A stretch of DNA of 64,000 nt. Origin: Rheinheimera texasensis DSM 17496. GTDB taxonomy: Bacteria > Pseudomonadota > Gammaproteobacteria > Enterobacterales > Alteromonadaceae. The notes below the pieces were generated by a model that was given only the letters and a program-made list of their open reading frames with translations, did no database searches and was not told where the DNA came from. Each line of letters starts with the position of its first letter. Within the stretch, counting starts at the first letter, position 1. The position numbers and the translations under genes were made by a program. Location: NCBI RefSeq assembly GCF_000711985.1, contig NZ_KL544005.1:199970-263969 (forward strand), given 5' to 3'. Positions 41,925 to 50,458 of this stretch are shown piece after piece.

Positions 41925-42134
41925 ATAAATGTGCAGCGCAAATTCCTGGAAAATCGGTCAGTGGTATTGTGTTTTCAAGCCGGCTGGCTATAGTTTTGGC
42001 AGGCTGGGCGCCCGGACGGATTAAACTTCGTAGCAGGGTCAAGCCCGCTCCATAACAAAAATTATATTTTTTAATGATATATATTTCACGCTGAATCTCT
42101 TTTACAGCGAAGTACTAAAACAAGGAAATGCGCT

Positions 42135-42641
42135 ATGAAGCAGTTGGTTTTAACGCTGATTGGTCAGGATAAAGCCGGCCTGGTCGAACAGCTTGCGACG
42201 TTAATTGCCGATTATCACGGCAATTGGACGGCGAGTAACCTCAGCCATCTGGCTGGTTACTTCGCCGGGATTTTACAGGTTGAAGTAGCAGAACAACATG
42301 TTGCGGCCCTGACCGCAGCTTTGCAACAAATGCAGGATCTGGATATCCGCGTACAGCATGGGGTGGACTCCCGCGTTAATCAGCAAAAACTGCTGCGTTT
42401 TGTCATAACGGGCAACGACAGACCGGGCATAGTCCGTGAACTGTCATCGGTGATTAAACACAAAGGCACTAACATCATTCATTTTGAAAGTTCAAAACAA
42501 AGCGCGCCGAATTGGGGCGTCCCTCTGTTTAATGCCATTGCCACTGTCGAATTACCGGAAGGATTAAATAAAGATGAAGTGGTACGGGCGCTGGAAGATA
42601 TAGCATCCGACGTTATGGTCGACGTAGAAAATCTGAACTGA
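42135..42641 (+). CDS. ACT-domain regulator, GcvR-like
   Basis: A 168-residue protein with two ACT domains (about 1-80 and 88-165), seen from TLIGQDKAGLVEQLATLI and VITGNDRPGIVRELSSVI. The same architecture occurs in GcvR, the glycine-responsive partner of GcvA in E. coli. The ligand cannot be told from sequence. Downstream is a hairpin and then ppk1. The upstream 298-base gap holds the divergent pstS promoter and an AT-rich leader. Confidence 0.8.
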   Translation: MKQLVLTLIGQDKAGLVEQLATLIADYHGNWTASNLSHLAGYFAGILQVEVAEQHVAALTAALQQMQDLDIRVQHGVDSRVNQQKLLRFVITGNDRPGIVRELSSVIKHKGTNIIHFESSKQSAPNWGVPLFNAIATVELPEGLNKDEVVRALEDIASDVMVDVENLN

Positions 42642-42657
42642 TCTGCTGTGTGCCCAC

Positions 42658-42692
42658 GATAGCCCGTGCATCTTCAAACGCGACGGGCTATC
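42658..42692 (+). terminator. possible terminator after the ACT-domain gene
   Basis: GATAGCCCGT/ACGGGCTATC (10-bp perfect stem, loop of about 15 nt) with a weak TTATT tail. Confidence 0.5.
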
Positions 42693-42704
42693 TTATTCAT
42701 AAAT

Positions 42705-42722
42705 CTTTCATCAAACTGCCAT
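42705..42722 (+). promoter_or_regulatory. possible Pho box of ppk1-ppx
   Basis: CTTTCAT (42705-42711) and CTGCCAT (42716-42722) at 11-bp spacing, 41 bases before the ppk1 start. No convincing -10 stands 10 bases further on, so this is weaker than the other Pho boxes here. PhoB control of ppk is known in other gammaproteobacteria. Confidence 0.4.
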
Positions 42723-42762
42723 AGATTAAGCGCAGGCCCTCCCCCGCTGTGATGGAATTGGT

Positions 42763-44883
42763 ATGGAATTACAAAGCAATGCAGAACACCCGACTCATTT
42801 TTTCCCAAAGGAACTGAGCTGGCTCGCCTTTAACGAACGTGTACTACAGGAAGCCGCTGATGAGCGCAATCCGCTGATTGAACGGCTGCGTTTTCTTGGG
42901 ATCTATTCCAACAATATGGATGAGTTTTACCGGGTGCGGGTGGCGGATGTGAAACGCCGCATTATGCTGCAGAAATACCATGATGAAGATGCCAGCCAGA
43001 CCGAACATTTATTAAAACAAATTCAGCAGTTTGTCTTACGTTTAGGCGCGAAGTTTAATGCCATTCATATGGACCTGCAGCTGGGTTTGCGTAAGCACAA
43101 TATCGAATTTATCGACCAGCACAAACTTAATGAATCACAAAGCGCCTGGATAAAATCCTATTTTAAAGAAAAGGTGCTGCGACATATTTCGCCTATTTTG
43201 CTGTCGAACGAGCGCTTACAGTTGTCAAAACGGCTGGAAGATAATGCCACTTATCTGATGGTCGAAATGACTGGCAAAGGCAAACCCGAATACGCCATAG
43301 TACAGGTGCCCACCGACGATGTATCGCGGTTCCTCGAACTGCCGATTGCACTGAACCGCACCAAGCGCAAAGGCCGTTATCGCCACCAGTTTATGATGCT
43401 GGATGATGTGATCATTCATTGTTTGCATGATTTGTTCGCCGGTTTTTTTGATTTTTGCGAGATCCAGGCCTATTCGATGAAACTGACTAAAGACGCCGAA
43501 TATGACCTCAGCGAATCGCTGGATCAAAGTCTGCTCGACAAAATGTCGCACGGCATCCGGCAACGGTTGGAATCTGAACCGGTGCGGCTGGTATATGACC
43601 TCTCGATGCCTGAGCATATGCTGAAAATTTTGCGCAAACTGCTGGGTGCTAACACGTTAGATGCGTTGATCCCCGGCGGGCGCTACCGGAACTTCAAAGA
43701 TTTCATCAGTTTCCCTTATACCGGCCACGCCAGCCTTGAGTTCCCGCCGTTGCCGCCGTTGCCAAGCCCGGATTTTGAGCAATACAACACCACTTTTGAT
43801 GCCATTCGCAATCACGATGTCTTGCTGCACTACCCTTATCACAACTTTACTTATTTTACTGAATGGGTCCGGCAGGCGTCATTTGACCCTAAAGTAAAGT
43901 CAATTAAAATGACCATGTACCGGGTGGCGAAAAACTCCCGCGTGATCCATTCCTTGCTGGATGCGGTGCGTAACGGCAAAAAAGTCACTGTGGTGGTCGA
44001 ACTCAAGGCGCGCTTTGATGAAGAGAACAACATTCAGTGGGCACGGCGCATGACACAAGCCGGCGTCCAGGTGGTGTTTGGCCTGACTACCTTGAAAATT
44101 CATTCCAAACTTTGCATCATCAGTCGCGAAGAAAAAGGCGGTTTGGTTAAATATGCCCATATCGGCACCGGCAATTTCAACGAAAAAACTGCCCGCATTT
44201 ATACCGATATGAGTCTGTTCACCTGCCACACTGAGATTTGTGATGAAGTCGACCAGGTATTTGAATTTGTTGAATACAGCTATAAGCCTTTTGTATTCAA
44301 GCATTTAATTGTATCACCCACCTGGAGCCGCCCTAAACTCAACAGTCTGATCCAACGGGAAATCGACTTTGCTTTGAGCGGGCGCAAAGCAGAGGTCCTG
44401 TTAAAACTAAATAATCTGGTCGATGACCCTATTGTTGAGATGTTGTATAAAGCCAGTCAGGCTGGGGTAAAGGTACGAATTATTGTGCGCGGCATGTGCT
44501 CGCTAATCCCGGGCATCCCAGGGAAAAGCCACAACATCAAAGTCATCAGCGTGTTAGACCGTTATCTGGAACATGCCCGCGTCTATCAGTTCTTTAATGG
44601 CGGCGATATTGATTTGTATCTGTCGTCGGCCGACTGGATGACGCGCAATATTGAACAGCGGGTCGAAGTGGGCGTGCCAATTTATAATGCGCGGATTAAA
44701 CAACAAATTATGACGATCCTCGATTTGCAGTGGAATGACAATGTCAAAGCCCGGCTTATCGACAGCGATCAGAGCAACTCCTATGTCAAAAGGGGCAACA
44801 AAAAAAGTATCAGGTCTCAGCAGGCGATTTATGACTATCTCGCCAGTCAGCAGCTGGGGCCGACTATTCAGGCAGATTTATGA
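42763..44883 (+). CDS. ppk1: polyphosphate kinase 1
   Basis: A 706-residue enzyme that reversibly polymerises the gamma-phosphate of ATP into polyphosphate. The N domain has ELSWLAFNERVLQEA and IYSNNMDEFYRVRVA. The two phospholipase-D-like catalytic domains include KIHSKLCI, whose His447 is the likely phosphorylated residue (H435 in E. coli), and YAHIGTGNFNEKTARIYTD. Length matches the family (about 690). Its stop overlaps the ppx start by 4 bases (ATGA). Confidence 0.98.
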   Translation: MELQSNAEHPTHFFPKELSWLAFNERVLQEAADERNPLIERLRFLGIYSNNMDEFYRVRVADVKRRIMLQKYHDEDASQTEHLLKQIQQFVLRLGAKFNAIHMDLQLGLRKHNIEFIDQHKLNESQSAWIKSYFKEKVLRHISPILLSNERLQLSKRLEDNATYLMVEMTGKGKPEYAIVQVPTDDVSRFLELPIALNRTKRKGRYRHQFMMLDDVIIHCLHDLFAGFFDFCEIQAYSMKLTKDAEYDLSESLDQSLLDKMSHGIRQRLESEPVRLVYDLSMPEHMLKILRKLLGANTLDALIPGGRYRNFKDFISFPYTGHASLEFPPLPPLPSPDFEQYNTTFDAIRNHDVLLHYPYHNFTYFTEWVRQASFDPKVKSIKMTMYRVAKNSRVIHSLLDAVRNGKKVTVVVELKARFDEENNIQWARRMTQAGVQVVFGLTTLKIHSKLCIISREEKGGLVKYAHIGTGNFNEKTARIYTDMSLFTCHTEICDEVDQVFEFVEYSYKPFVFKHLIVSPTWSRPKLNSLIQREIDFALSGRKAEVLLKLNNLVDDPIVEMLYKASQAGVKVRIIVRGMCSLIPGIPGKSHNIKVISVLDRYLEHARVYQFFNGGDIDLYLSSADWMTRNIEQRVEVGVPIYNARIKQQIMTILDLQWNDNVKARLIDSDQSNSYVKRGNKKSIRSQQAIYDYLASQQLGPTIQADL

Positions 44884-46415
44884 CCCATTTGACGCCCAAT
44901 GCATTGTCAGCCGCGGAACTCATCGCGGCTGTTGACCTTGGCTCGAACAGTTTCCATTTGGTGATAGCACGTATCGTCGACGGCGCCTTACAACTGCTGC
45001 ACCGGGAAAAACAAAAAGTGCAGCTGGCCGATGGGCTGGATGAGCAACAAATGCTGAGCGACGAAGCGATGCAACGAGGCCTCAGCGTCTTGCGCCAGTT
45101 CGCTGAGACGTTAAAAGACATGCCGCCACAAGCAGTGCGGGTGATTGCGACCTATACGCTGCGTCGCGCTAAAAACAGCGCGCGTTTTTTACAGCAGGCC
45201 CAGGCTATTTTCCCGTTTCCAATTGAAGTGATAGCCGGCCAGGAAGAGGCCCGATTGATTTATCAGGGCGTGGCCCATTTCGAAACTTATACCGGCCAGC
45301 GACTGGTCATCGATATTGGCGGTGGCAGTACTGAGTTTGCCATCGGCGTGGATTTTCAGCCGTTGAAGCTGGCAAGCCGCAATATGGGGTGCGTCAGCTT
45401 TGCCAAGTTTTTCTTTCAGAAAGGCAAAATCAGTCCGAAGCGTTTTGAGCGCGCGTTGTTACTGGCCGAACAAGAACTGGAAAATATCTACACCGGCTAC
45501 AAAGCAACCGGCTGGCAGCAAGCAGTTGGCACATCCGGCACCATCAAAACCATTAAAGATATCGTCAGTGGCCTCGGCTGGCATCCACACGTGATCCGGC
45601 TGGAGCATCTGGAAAAACTGCAACAACTACTGCTGCAAGTCGACCAATGTGAAGATTTAAATCTGCCCGGCCTCACTGAAGATCGCAAACAGTTACTGGC
45701 GCCGGGGCTGGCCATTTTACTGGCATCATTTCGCATGCTCGGAATTGACGAAATGGTCTATGTCGATGCCGCACTGCGTGAAGGTGTGTTGTATGAAATG
45801 AGCGACCGCCTGCAACATCAGGATATCCGTCAGCATACCATTCAGAGCCTTATAAAAAGATATGCCATTGACACTGAGCAGGCCGGCCGGGTCAGCCAGA
45901 CCGTGGAGGTTTTGTGGCAGCAGAGTCATGAAGCCTGGCAGCTTGGCGAAGAATGGCGTCAATTGCTGCAATTTGCCTGTTATGTCTATGAAATTGGCCT
46001 GCAGATTAATTCGTCCAGCGTACAGCGCCACAGTGCTTATATTCTGAATAACGCCAATTTACCTGGCTTTAATCAGGAGCAGCAGCGGGTACTGGCGTCT
46101 TTGGTGCGTTATCACCGGCGCAAAATTAAACCAGACGACGTCTCGGCTTTTTATTTGTACCGGCAGGTCGATTTTTATCACGCCCTGACGATTTTCCGCC
46201 TGGCCGTGCTTTTGAATCAAAAGCGCCGTGACGACATAGTGCCGACATTCAATTGTATCGCCCAATCGGCCGAGCTGACCTTGCTGCTGCCCGAAAGCTG
46301 GTATCAACAGCATACCGTGCTTGCGGCAGATCTTCGCACTGAACAACAATTCTTAAAACGCGCCGGCCTGACGCTGCATTGCCCGGGCTTGCCGGAACTG
46401 AGCGATGAGAATTGA
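44880..46415 (+). CDS. ppx: exopolyphosphatase / guanosine pentaphosphatase
   Basis: A 511-residue ASKHA-fold phosphatase that removes terminal phosphates from polyphosphate and may also convert pppGpp to ppGpp. Motifs: AVDLGSNSFHLVIA (phosphate-1), AGQEEARLIYQGVAH, and VIDIGGGSTEFAIG (phosphate-2). The C-terminal HD-like helical domain is present. Translation is coupled to ppk1 through the ATGA overlap. Confidence 0.97.
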   Translation: MTHLTPNALSAAELIAAVDLGSNSFHLVIARIVDGALQLLHREKQKVQLADGLDEQQMLSDEAMQRGLSVLRQFAETLKDMPPQAVRVIATYTLRRAKNSARFLQQAQAIFPFPIEVIAGQEEARLIYQGVAHFETYTGQRLVIDIGGGSTEFAIGVDFQPLKLASRNMGCVSFAKFFFQKGKISPKRFERALLLAEQELENIYTGYKATGWQQAVGTSGTIKTIKDIVSGLGWHPHVIRLEHLEKLQQLLLQVDQCEDLNLPGLTEDRKQLLAPGLAILLASFRMLGIDEMVYVDAALREGVLYEMSDRLQHQDIRQHTIQSLIKRYAIDTEQAGRVSQTVEVLWQQSHEAWQLGEEWRQLLQFACYVYEIGLQINSSSVQRHSAYILNNANLPGFNQEQQRVLASLVRYHRRKIKPDDVSAFYLYRQVDFYHALTIFRLAVLLNQKRRDDIVPTFNCIAQSAELTLLLPESWYQQHTVLAADLRTEQQFLKRAGLTLHCPGLPELSDEN

Positions 46416-46436
46416 TGGTGGAATATGTTGATAGGG

Positions 46437-46459
46437 GGCGGGCAGCATAGCAGCCCGCC
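46437..46459. terminator. hairpin between ppx and the DUF547 gene
   Basis: GGCGGGC/GCCCGCC with a 9-nt loop and a short TTT tail on the plus strand, between two convergent genes. Confidence 0.5.
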
Positions 46460-46466
46460 TTTGCTG

Positions 46467-47612
46467 CTATGGTTTTGTTGTGACAGGCGTTTTTGCCGCG
46501 TCTGCCGGCAAGTCACTGACTGTTACTACACCGCCCCTGTTGATGTGATTGATCCGCAGCTCGCGCATGCGCTGCAGCTGGTCTGACGAATGCAGCCCAA
46601 CATCTTCAACCTTTCCAAGCCAGCTGGACGCGGTCGCTGGCATATTACGAATGTCCAGAATTGCCGCACTGTTGATATGCGCTGCAGTGCCATAACTGCG
46701 ACTACTGCCGTAAATATCAGTCACAGTCCAATCTTCAATATCCGTCACTAACGCTACTGCTTGCTCCAGTTGTAACTGCTCGCTATCTTGCAGAAAGCCT
46801 TTGATATGGTCACGTAAGTCGGTTTGAAAATCTGGAAAGTATTCGGCATTGCGCTGATAAAATCCGGCAACCCGGAAATTGTTGCGATCTGGATAAGTGC
46901 CACGGTTCGAGTTGATAAAATCAAAGGCATTAAGCTTCAGTGCCCGCATCACATTTTCGCCGGTATAAGCGTGTTTGCGAATACTGGGACTACCAATGTA
47001 CCCCTGATACAGCCCATATAGCACCAGCGGCTGGTCCGGAAAATTAACCTTGAGTACAGCATGCTGGACATCGTCCAGACTCAGCGCTACGCCCTCAATC
47101 TGCATGGTTTTACGCGCTAACAGCCCATCTGGTGCCAACACATAGTCTTTCAGGTTTTTGCGCGGATATATCTGATTGATCTCGTCAATCACCACCAGAT
47201 TGTAAAGATTCAGCCAATAAGCCAGCTGTTCTTTTTTATTCAGCTGGTTGAGCCGGATACTGGCCGGAATGGTTTCCAGGCTTTTGCGGATCTCGGTCAC
47301 AGCAGCCTTCAGCTCAGGTTTTTTACGAAACTCTTCAAAATACAATTTATTGCCGGCGTTGATGGTCAGCACATTAAAATTGTTTTTCAGCCGGGTATTC
47401 ACTGTGGCGCTTGAAGCGGACGATTTTTTCCGGCTCGGTGGGCCCGACATCAACACCGCTTGTTGCAGCAGGTGATCAACATCATCGTAGCGGATTTGGA
47501 TTTGCGATTGCTCGTCCGAGCCAAACCAATGCTCGGGCAACTCTGCAGCAGTCAGCACAGTGCTGGCCAACGTGCCCGCAATAGTGGCTATCAATAACAA
47601 CATTCTTTTCAT
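46467..47612 (-). CDS. DUF547 exported protein, copy 2
   Basis: 381 residues with a Sec signal peptide (cleavage near 22). The DUF547 core is clear: KKEQLAYWLNLYNLVVIDEI, a helical segment, GLYQGYIGSPSIRKHAYTG, and FINSNRGTYPDRNNFRVAGFYQRN. The fold has been compared to cysteine-protease-like or transglutaminase-related proteins, but no function is established. It is a clear paralogue of the upstream gene and ends in HINRGGVVTVSDLPADA, matched there by HENRGGVVTVTDLAEAE. Confidence 0.82.
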   Translation of the reverse strand: MKRMLLLIATIAGTLASTVLTAAELPEHWFGSDEQSQIQIRYDDVDHLLQQAVLMSGPPSRKKSSASSATVNTRLKNNFNVLTINAGNKLYFEEFRKKPELKAAVTEIRKSLETIPASIRLNQLNKKEQLAYWLNLYNLVVIDEINQIYPRKNLKDYVLAPDGLLARKTMQIEGVALSLDDVQHAVLKVNFPDQPLVLYGLYQGYIGSPSIRKHAYTGENVMRALKLNAFDFINSNRGTYPDRNNFRVAGFYQRNAEYFPDFQTDLRDHIKGFLQDSEQLQLEQAVALVTDIEDWTVTDIYGSSRSYGTAAHINSAAILDIRNMPATASSWLGKVEDVGLHSSDQLQRMRELRINHINRGGVVTVSDLPADAAKTPVTTKP

Positions 47613-47687
47613 TGATATTCCTTGTTCAATGCTTCATCGCCAATAGGGAACAAAACATGCCGGCCTGCGCCGGCATTTCAGCTGTGT

Positions 47688-48884
47688 TTATTGCCCGGAT
47701 TTATCGTCGTTTTGCCCAGTCTCAGATTTCTTTGCCGCTTCTGCTTCAGCTAAATCCGTTACTGTCACCACGCCACCGCGGTTCTCGTGATTAAATTTCA
47801 TCTCTTTAAGTTTTTGTACCTGATCAGCTGAGAAGCGACCATAAGTGACAGATTTGGCCTGTAACGCTAACGACATACCTTCAAGAGGGGCAACTTCGCC
47901 GCGCTCAGGGATCTGCGCAAAAGCGCCCAATAAAGCCGCATCGTTGGTGGCCGCGCCTCCGCCATAATTGCGGCTGGTACCATAGATGTCTGTTACAGTC
48001 CAGTCATTGATGTCGGCAACCAGTGTTTGCGCTTCATCAAGCAACGGGATCTCATCTTCCCGCAGATATTCTTTTAAATGACTGCGTAAGTCAGCGGCAA
48101 AATCCGGAAAATAACTGGCGTTGCGCTGATAAAAACCAGCGACCCGAAAGTTTTTGCCATTGGGATAAGTGCCACGGTTCGTGTTGATAAAGTCATTGGC
48201 ATTAAATTGCAGTGAGCGATTCAGATTCGTGCCGGTATAAGCATATTTGCGGATACTGGGACTACCGATATATCCCTGGTACAAGCCATAGATCACCAGG
48301 ACTTCATCCGGGTATTTCTGCTGTAACACGCCATACTGAATGTCATTGAGGCTTAATTGTATGCCGCCGGCATTAACCAGTTTGCGGGCTAATAACCCGT
48401 CTTTACCGGTGACAAAGTCTTCTAAATCTTTTTTCGGATAGATTTTGTTGATCTCATCGATCACTACCACGTTGTATAAATTCAGCCAAAAGGCGATTTG
48501 TTCTTTTTTGCTTAAGCTGTTGAGCGGGATTTCACTGGGAACTGATTCCAGACTGGCACGGATTTTACTGACTACCGCGGCCATTTCCGGTTTCTTTTTG
48601 AACTCTTCGAACATGATTCGGTTGCCGGCATTGGTCGTCAGTATGTTGTAATTGTTTTTCAGCCGGGTGCTGACAGTTGATGACGACGCTTTGGATTTCT
48701 TCCGGCTTGGTGGCCCGGACATCAGGACTGCAGAGTCCAGCACATAGTCCAGGTCGCTGTAACTGATAGTGATAGTTGAATCCTGAGTTTCGCCCTGCCA
48801 GGCCTCCGGTAACACAAAATCGCTGGCGGCAACCCTACAGGACAACAACATCAGCGACGCAAATACAAAAAAAACTTTCCACAT
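47688..48884 (-). CDS. DUF547 exported protein, copy 1
   Basis: 398 residues with a signal peptide of about 20. It has the same core as the next gene (KKEQIAFWLNLYNVVVIDEI; GLYQGYIGSPSIRKYAYTG; FINTNRGTYPNGKNFRVAGFYQRN) and the same N-terminal MSGPPSRKKS segment. By eye the two proteins share well over half their residues across the core. The tail is longer and charged. It is first in the pair; a 229-base AT-rich upstream gap (48885-49113) presumably holds its promoter. Confidence 0.82.
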   Translation of the reverse strand: MWKVFFVFASLMLLSCRVAASDFVLPEAWQGETQDSTITISYSDLDYVLDSAVLMSGPPSRKKSKASSSTVSTRLKNNYNILTTNAGNRIMFEEFKKKPEMAAVVSKIRASLESVPSEIPLNSLSKKEQIAFWLNLYNVVVIDEINKIYPKKDLEDFVTGKDGLLARKLVNAGGIQLSLNDIQYGVLQQKYPDEVLVIYGLYQGYIGSPSIRKYAYTGTNLNRSLQFNANDFINTNRGTYPNGKNFRVAGFYQRNASYFPDFAADLRSHLKEYLREDEIPLLDEAQTLVADINDWTVTDIYGTSRNYGGGAATNDAALLGAFAQIPERGEVAPLEGMSLALQAKSVTYGRFSADQVQKLKEMKFNHENRGGVVTVTDLAEAEAAKKSETGQNDDKSGQ

Positions 48885-49113
48885 TTTTTTATTCTCCTTT
48901 TGCCAGTGCTGGCATCACCATAGGTGAATAATTCGGCGATTTCAACTTTAAAACCTCTTTATATTCACATTTTATTATCTAAAAAACCGACCGCTTAGTC
49001 GGCCATGCACTGAGCGTCAGATTTATCCGCCGCAGCGACACGCTGGCGATTGGCAAGCGGCTGATTTCCCGCTAAGTTAACGCTGTCCCTTTTTTCTTCT
49101 ATCAGGAATTGAT

Positions 49114-50412
49114 ATGCGTTTTGTGCTTTCCGCCCTGACCATCGCGCTGGCTGCACAGGCCCATGCTGCCGATGTGAAAACTGCCCTCACTCCGGCGATC
49201 AGCGCGGTGATGCCGCAAGTGATCAACTGGCGTCGTGATTTACACCAACACCCTGAACTGTCAAACCGGGAAAAACGCACCAGCGCGCTGGTGGCGGCAG
49301 AGCTGAAAAAACTCGGCCTTGAAGTGCAAACCGGTATTGCCCATACCGGGGTGGTGGCGATTTTAAAGGGCGGCAAACCGGGCAAACTGGTGGCGCTGCG
49401 CGCGGATATGGATGCGCTGCCGGTTAAAGAGCAAGTGGACCTGCCTTTTGCCTCCAAAGCAGTCGCCGAATTTAATAGTCAGCAAGTTGGTGTGATGCAC
49501 GCCTGTGGCCACGATGCGCACGTGGCGATGTTGCTTGGCGCTGCGACAGTGCTGAGCAAACACAAAGCAGAGCTTGCCGGTGATGTGATGTTTATATTTC
49601 AGCCAGCTGAAGAAGGCCCGCCACCGGGCGAAGAAGGCGGTGCCAAGCTGATGCTCAAAGAAGGGATTTTTGCTAAACGTAAACCAGATGCGATATTTGG
49701 CGTGCATGTCTGGCCGGGGCCATCCGGGCAATTGCAGGTCAAACCTGAAGGTATTATGGCGGCAGCAGATAGTTTTGAAATTACCGTCAAAGGTGTGCAG
49801 GTGCATGGCTCCAGCCCGTGGCGCGGCATCGACCCTGTCGCAGTCACAGGCCAGCTCATTACCGCTTTGCATCAAATACCGGCCCGGCAGCTCGATGTGA
49901 CACAAGCGCCGGCGGTGATGTCGATTGGTCAGGTGCAGGGTGGCGTGCGCTGGAACATCATTCCGGATGAAGTCAAACTTGGTGGCACCATCCGTACCTT
50001 TGACCCGCAGATGCGGGAGCAGCTTATCAGTAAAATGCAGCACACCAGCGAACATATCGCAGCCGCCAGTGGCGCCACGGCGCATTTCCATTCACAAAGT
50101 TTCGCGGCCGTGACCTGGAACCACGCAGGCCTCACTGAATGGGCGATGCCGTCGCTGAACTGGGCAGGTGCGAAAGCTGGTGTCAGCCCGATTAAACCTA
50201 TCACTGCATCGGAAGATTTTTCCTTTTTCCAACAGGAAGTACCGGGCGTATTTTTGTTCCTGGGGATTGCTGAACCCGGTCAGCCGCTGGATAAAGCCGC
50301 ACCAAATCATTCGCCGTTTTTCCGCGTCTATGAACCAGCAATGGAAAACGGTGTACGGGCTTTGGCGGGGTTAGCAGTAGATTTTCTGGCTCAGGCACCG
50401 GATTTGAAGTAG
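49114..50412 (+). CDS. M20-family metal-dependent amidohydrolase, exported
   Basis: 432 residues with a signal peptide (cleavage after QAHA, about residue 18). It belongs to the M20D group (hippurate hydrolase, N-acyl-amino-acid amidohydrolase, IAA-amino-acid hydrolase). Metal and catalytic motifs are ALRADMDALPV, HACGHDAHVAML and QPAEEGPPPGEEGG; the dimerisation domain is in the middle, followed by a C-terminal SEDFSFFQQEVPG motif. It probably cleaves N-acyl amino acids or short peptides in the periplasm. It is convergent with phoR. Confidence 0.88.
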   Translation: MRFVLSALTIALAAQAHAADVKTALTPAISAVMPQVINWRRDLHQHPELSNREKRTSALVAAELKKLGLEVQTGIAHTGVVAILKGGKPGKLVALRADMDALPVKEQVDLPFASKAVAEFNSQQVGVMHACGHDAHVAMLLGAATVLSKHKAELAGDVMFIFQPAEEGPPPGEEGGAKLMLKEGIFAKRKPDAIFGVHVWPGPSGQLQVKPEGIMAAADSFEITVKGVQVHGSSPWRGIDPVAVTGQLITALHQIPARQLDVTQAPAVMSIGQVQGGVRWNIIPDEVKLGGTIRTFDPQMREQLISKMQHTSEHIAAASGATAHFHSQSFAAVTWNHAGLTEWAMPSLNWAGAKAGVSPIKPITASEDFSFFQQEVPGVFLFLGIAEPGQPLDKAAPNHSPFFRVYEPAMENGVRALAGLAVDFLAQAPDLK

Positions 50413-50420
50413 CGCAGAAA

Positions 50421-50454
50421 AGCGCATGGCCACAGAATGCTGTGGCCATGCGCT
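50421..50454. terminator. perfect 15-bp hairpin between amidohydrolase and phoR
   Basis: Arms of 15 bp (50421-50435 and 50440-50454, core GCGCATGGCCACAG) with a 4-nt loop between convergent genes. There is no T run on either side, so it may act as an mRNA end-protecting structure or a factor-assisted terminator. Confidence 0.55.
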
Positions 50455-50458
50455 CGGA

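Noticed and set aside
46467-48884. Long direct similarity between neighbouring genes as a possible mobile duplication
   Set aside because: There are no flanking inverted or direct repeats and no transposase; a plain gene duplication explains it.
49363-50091. Antisense open frame of 242 codons over the M20 amidohydrolase gene
   Set aside because: The sense gene has clear catalytic motifs; the antisense product is rich in His, Arg and Cys with no recognisable pattern.
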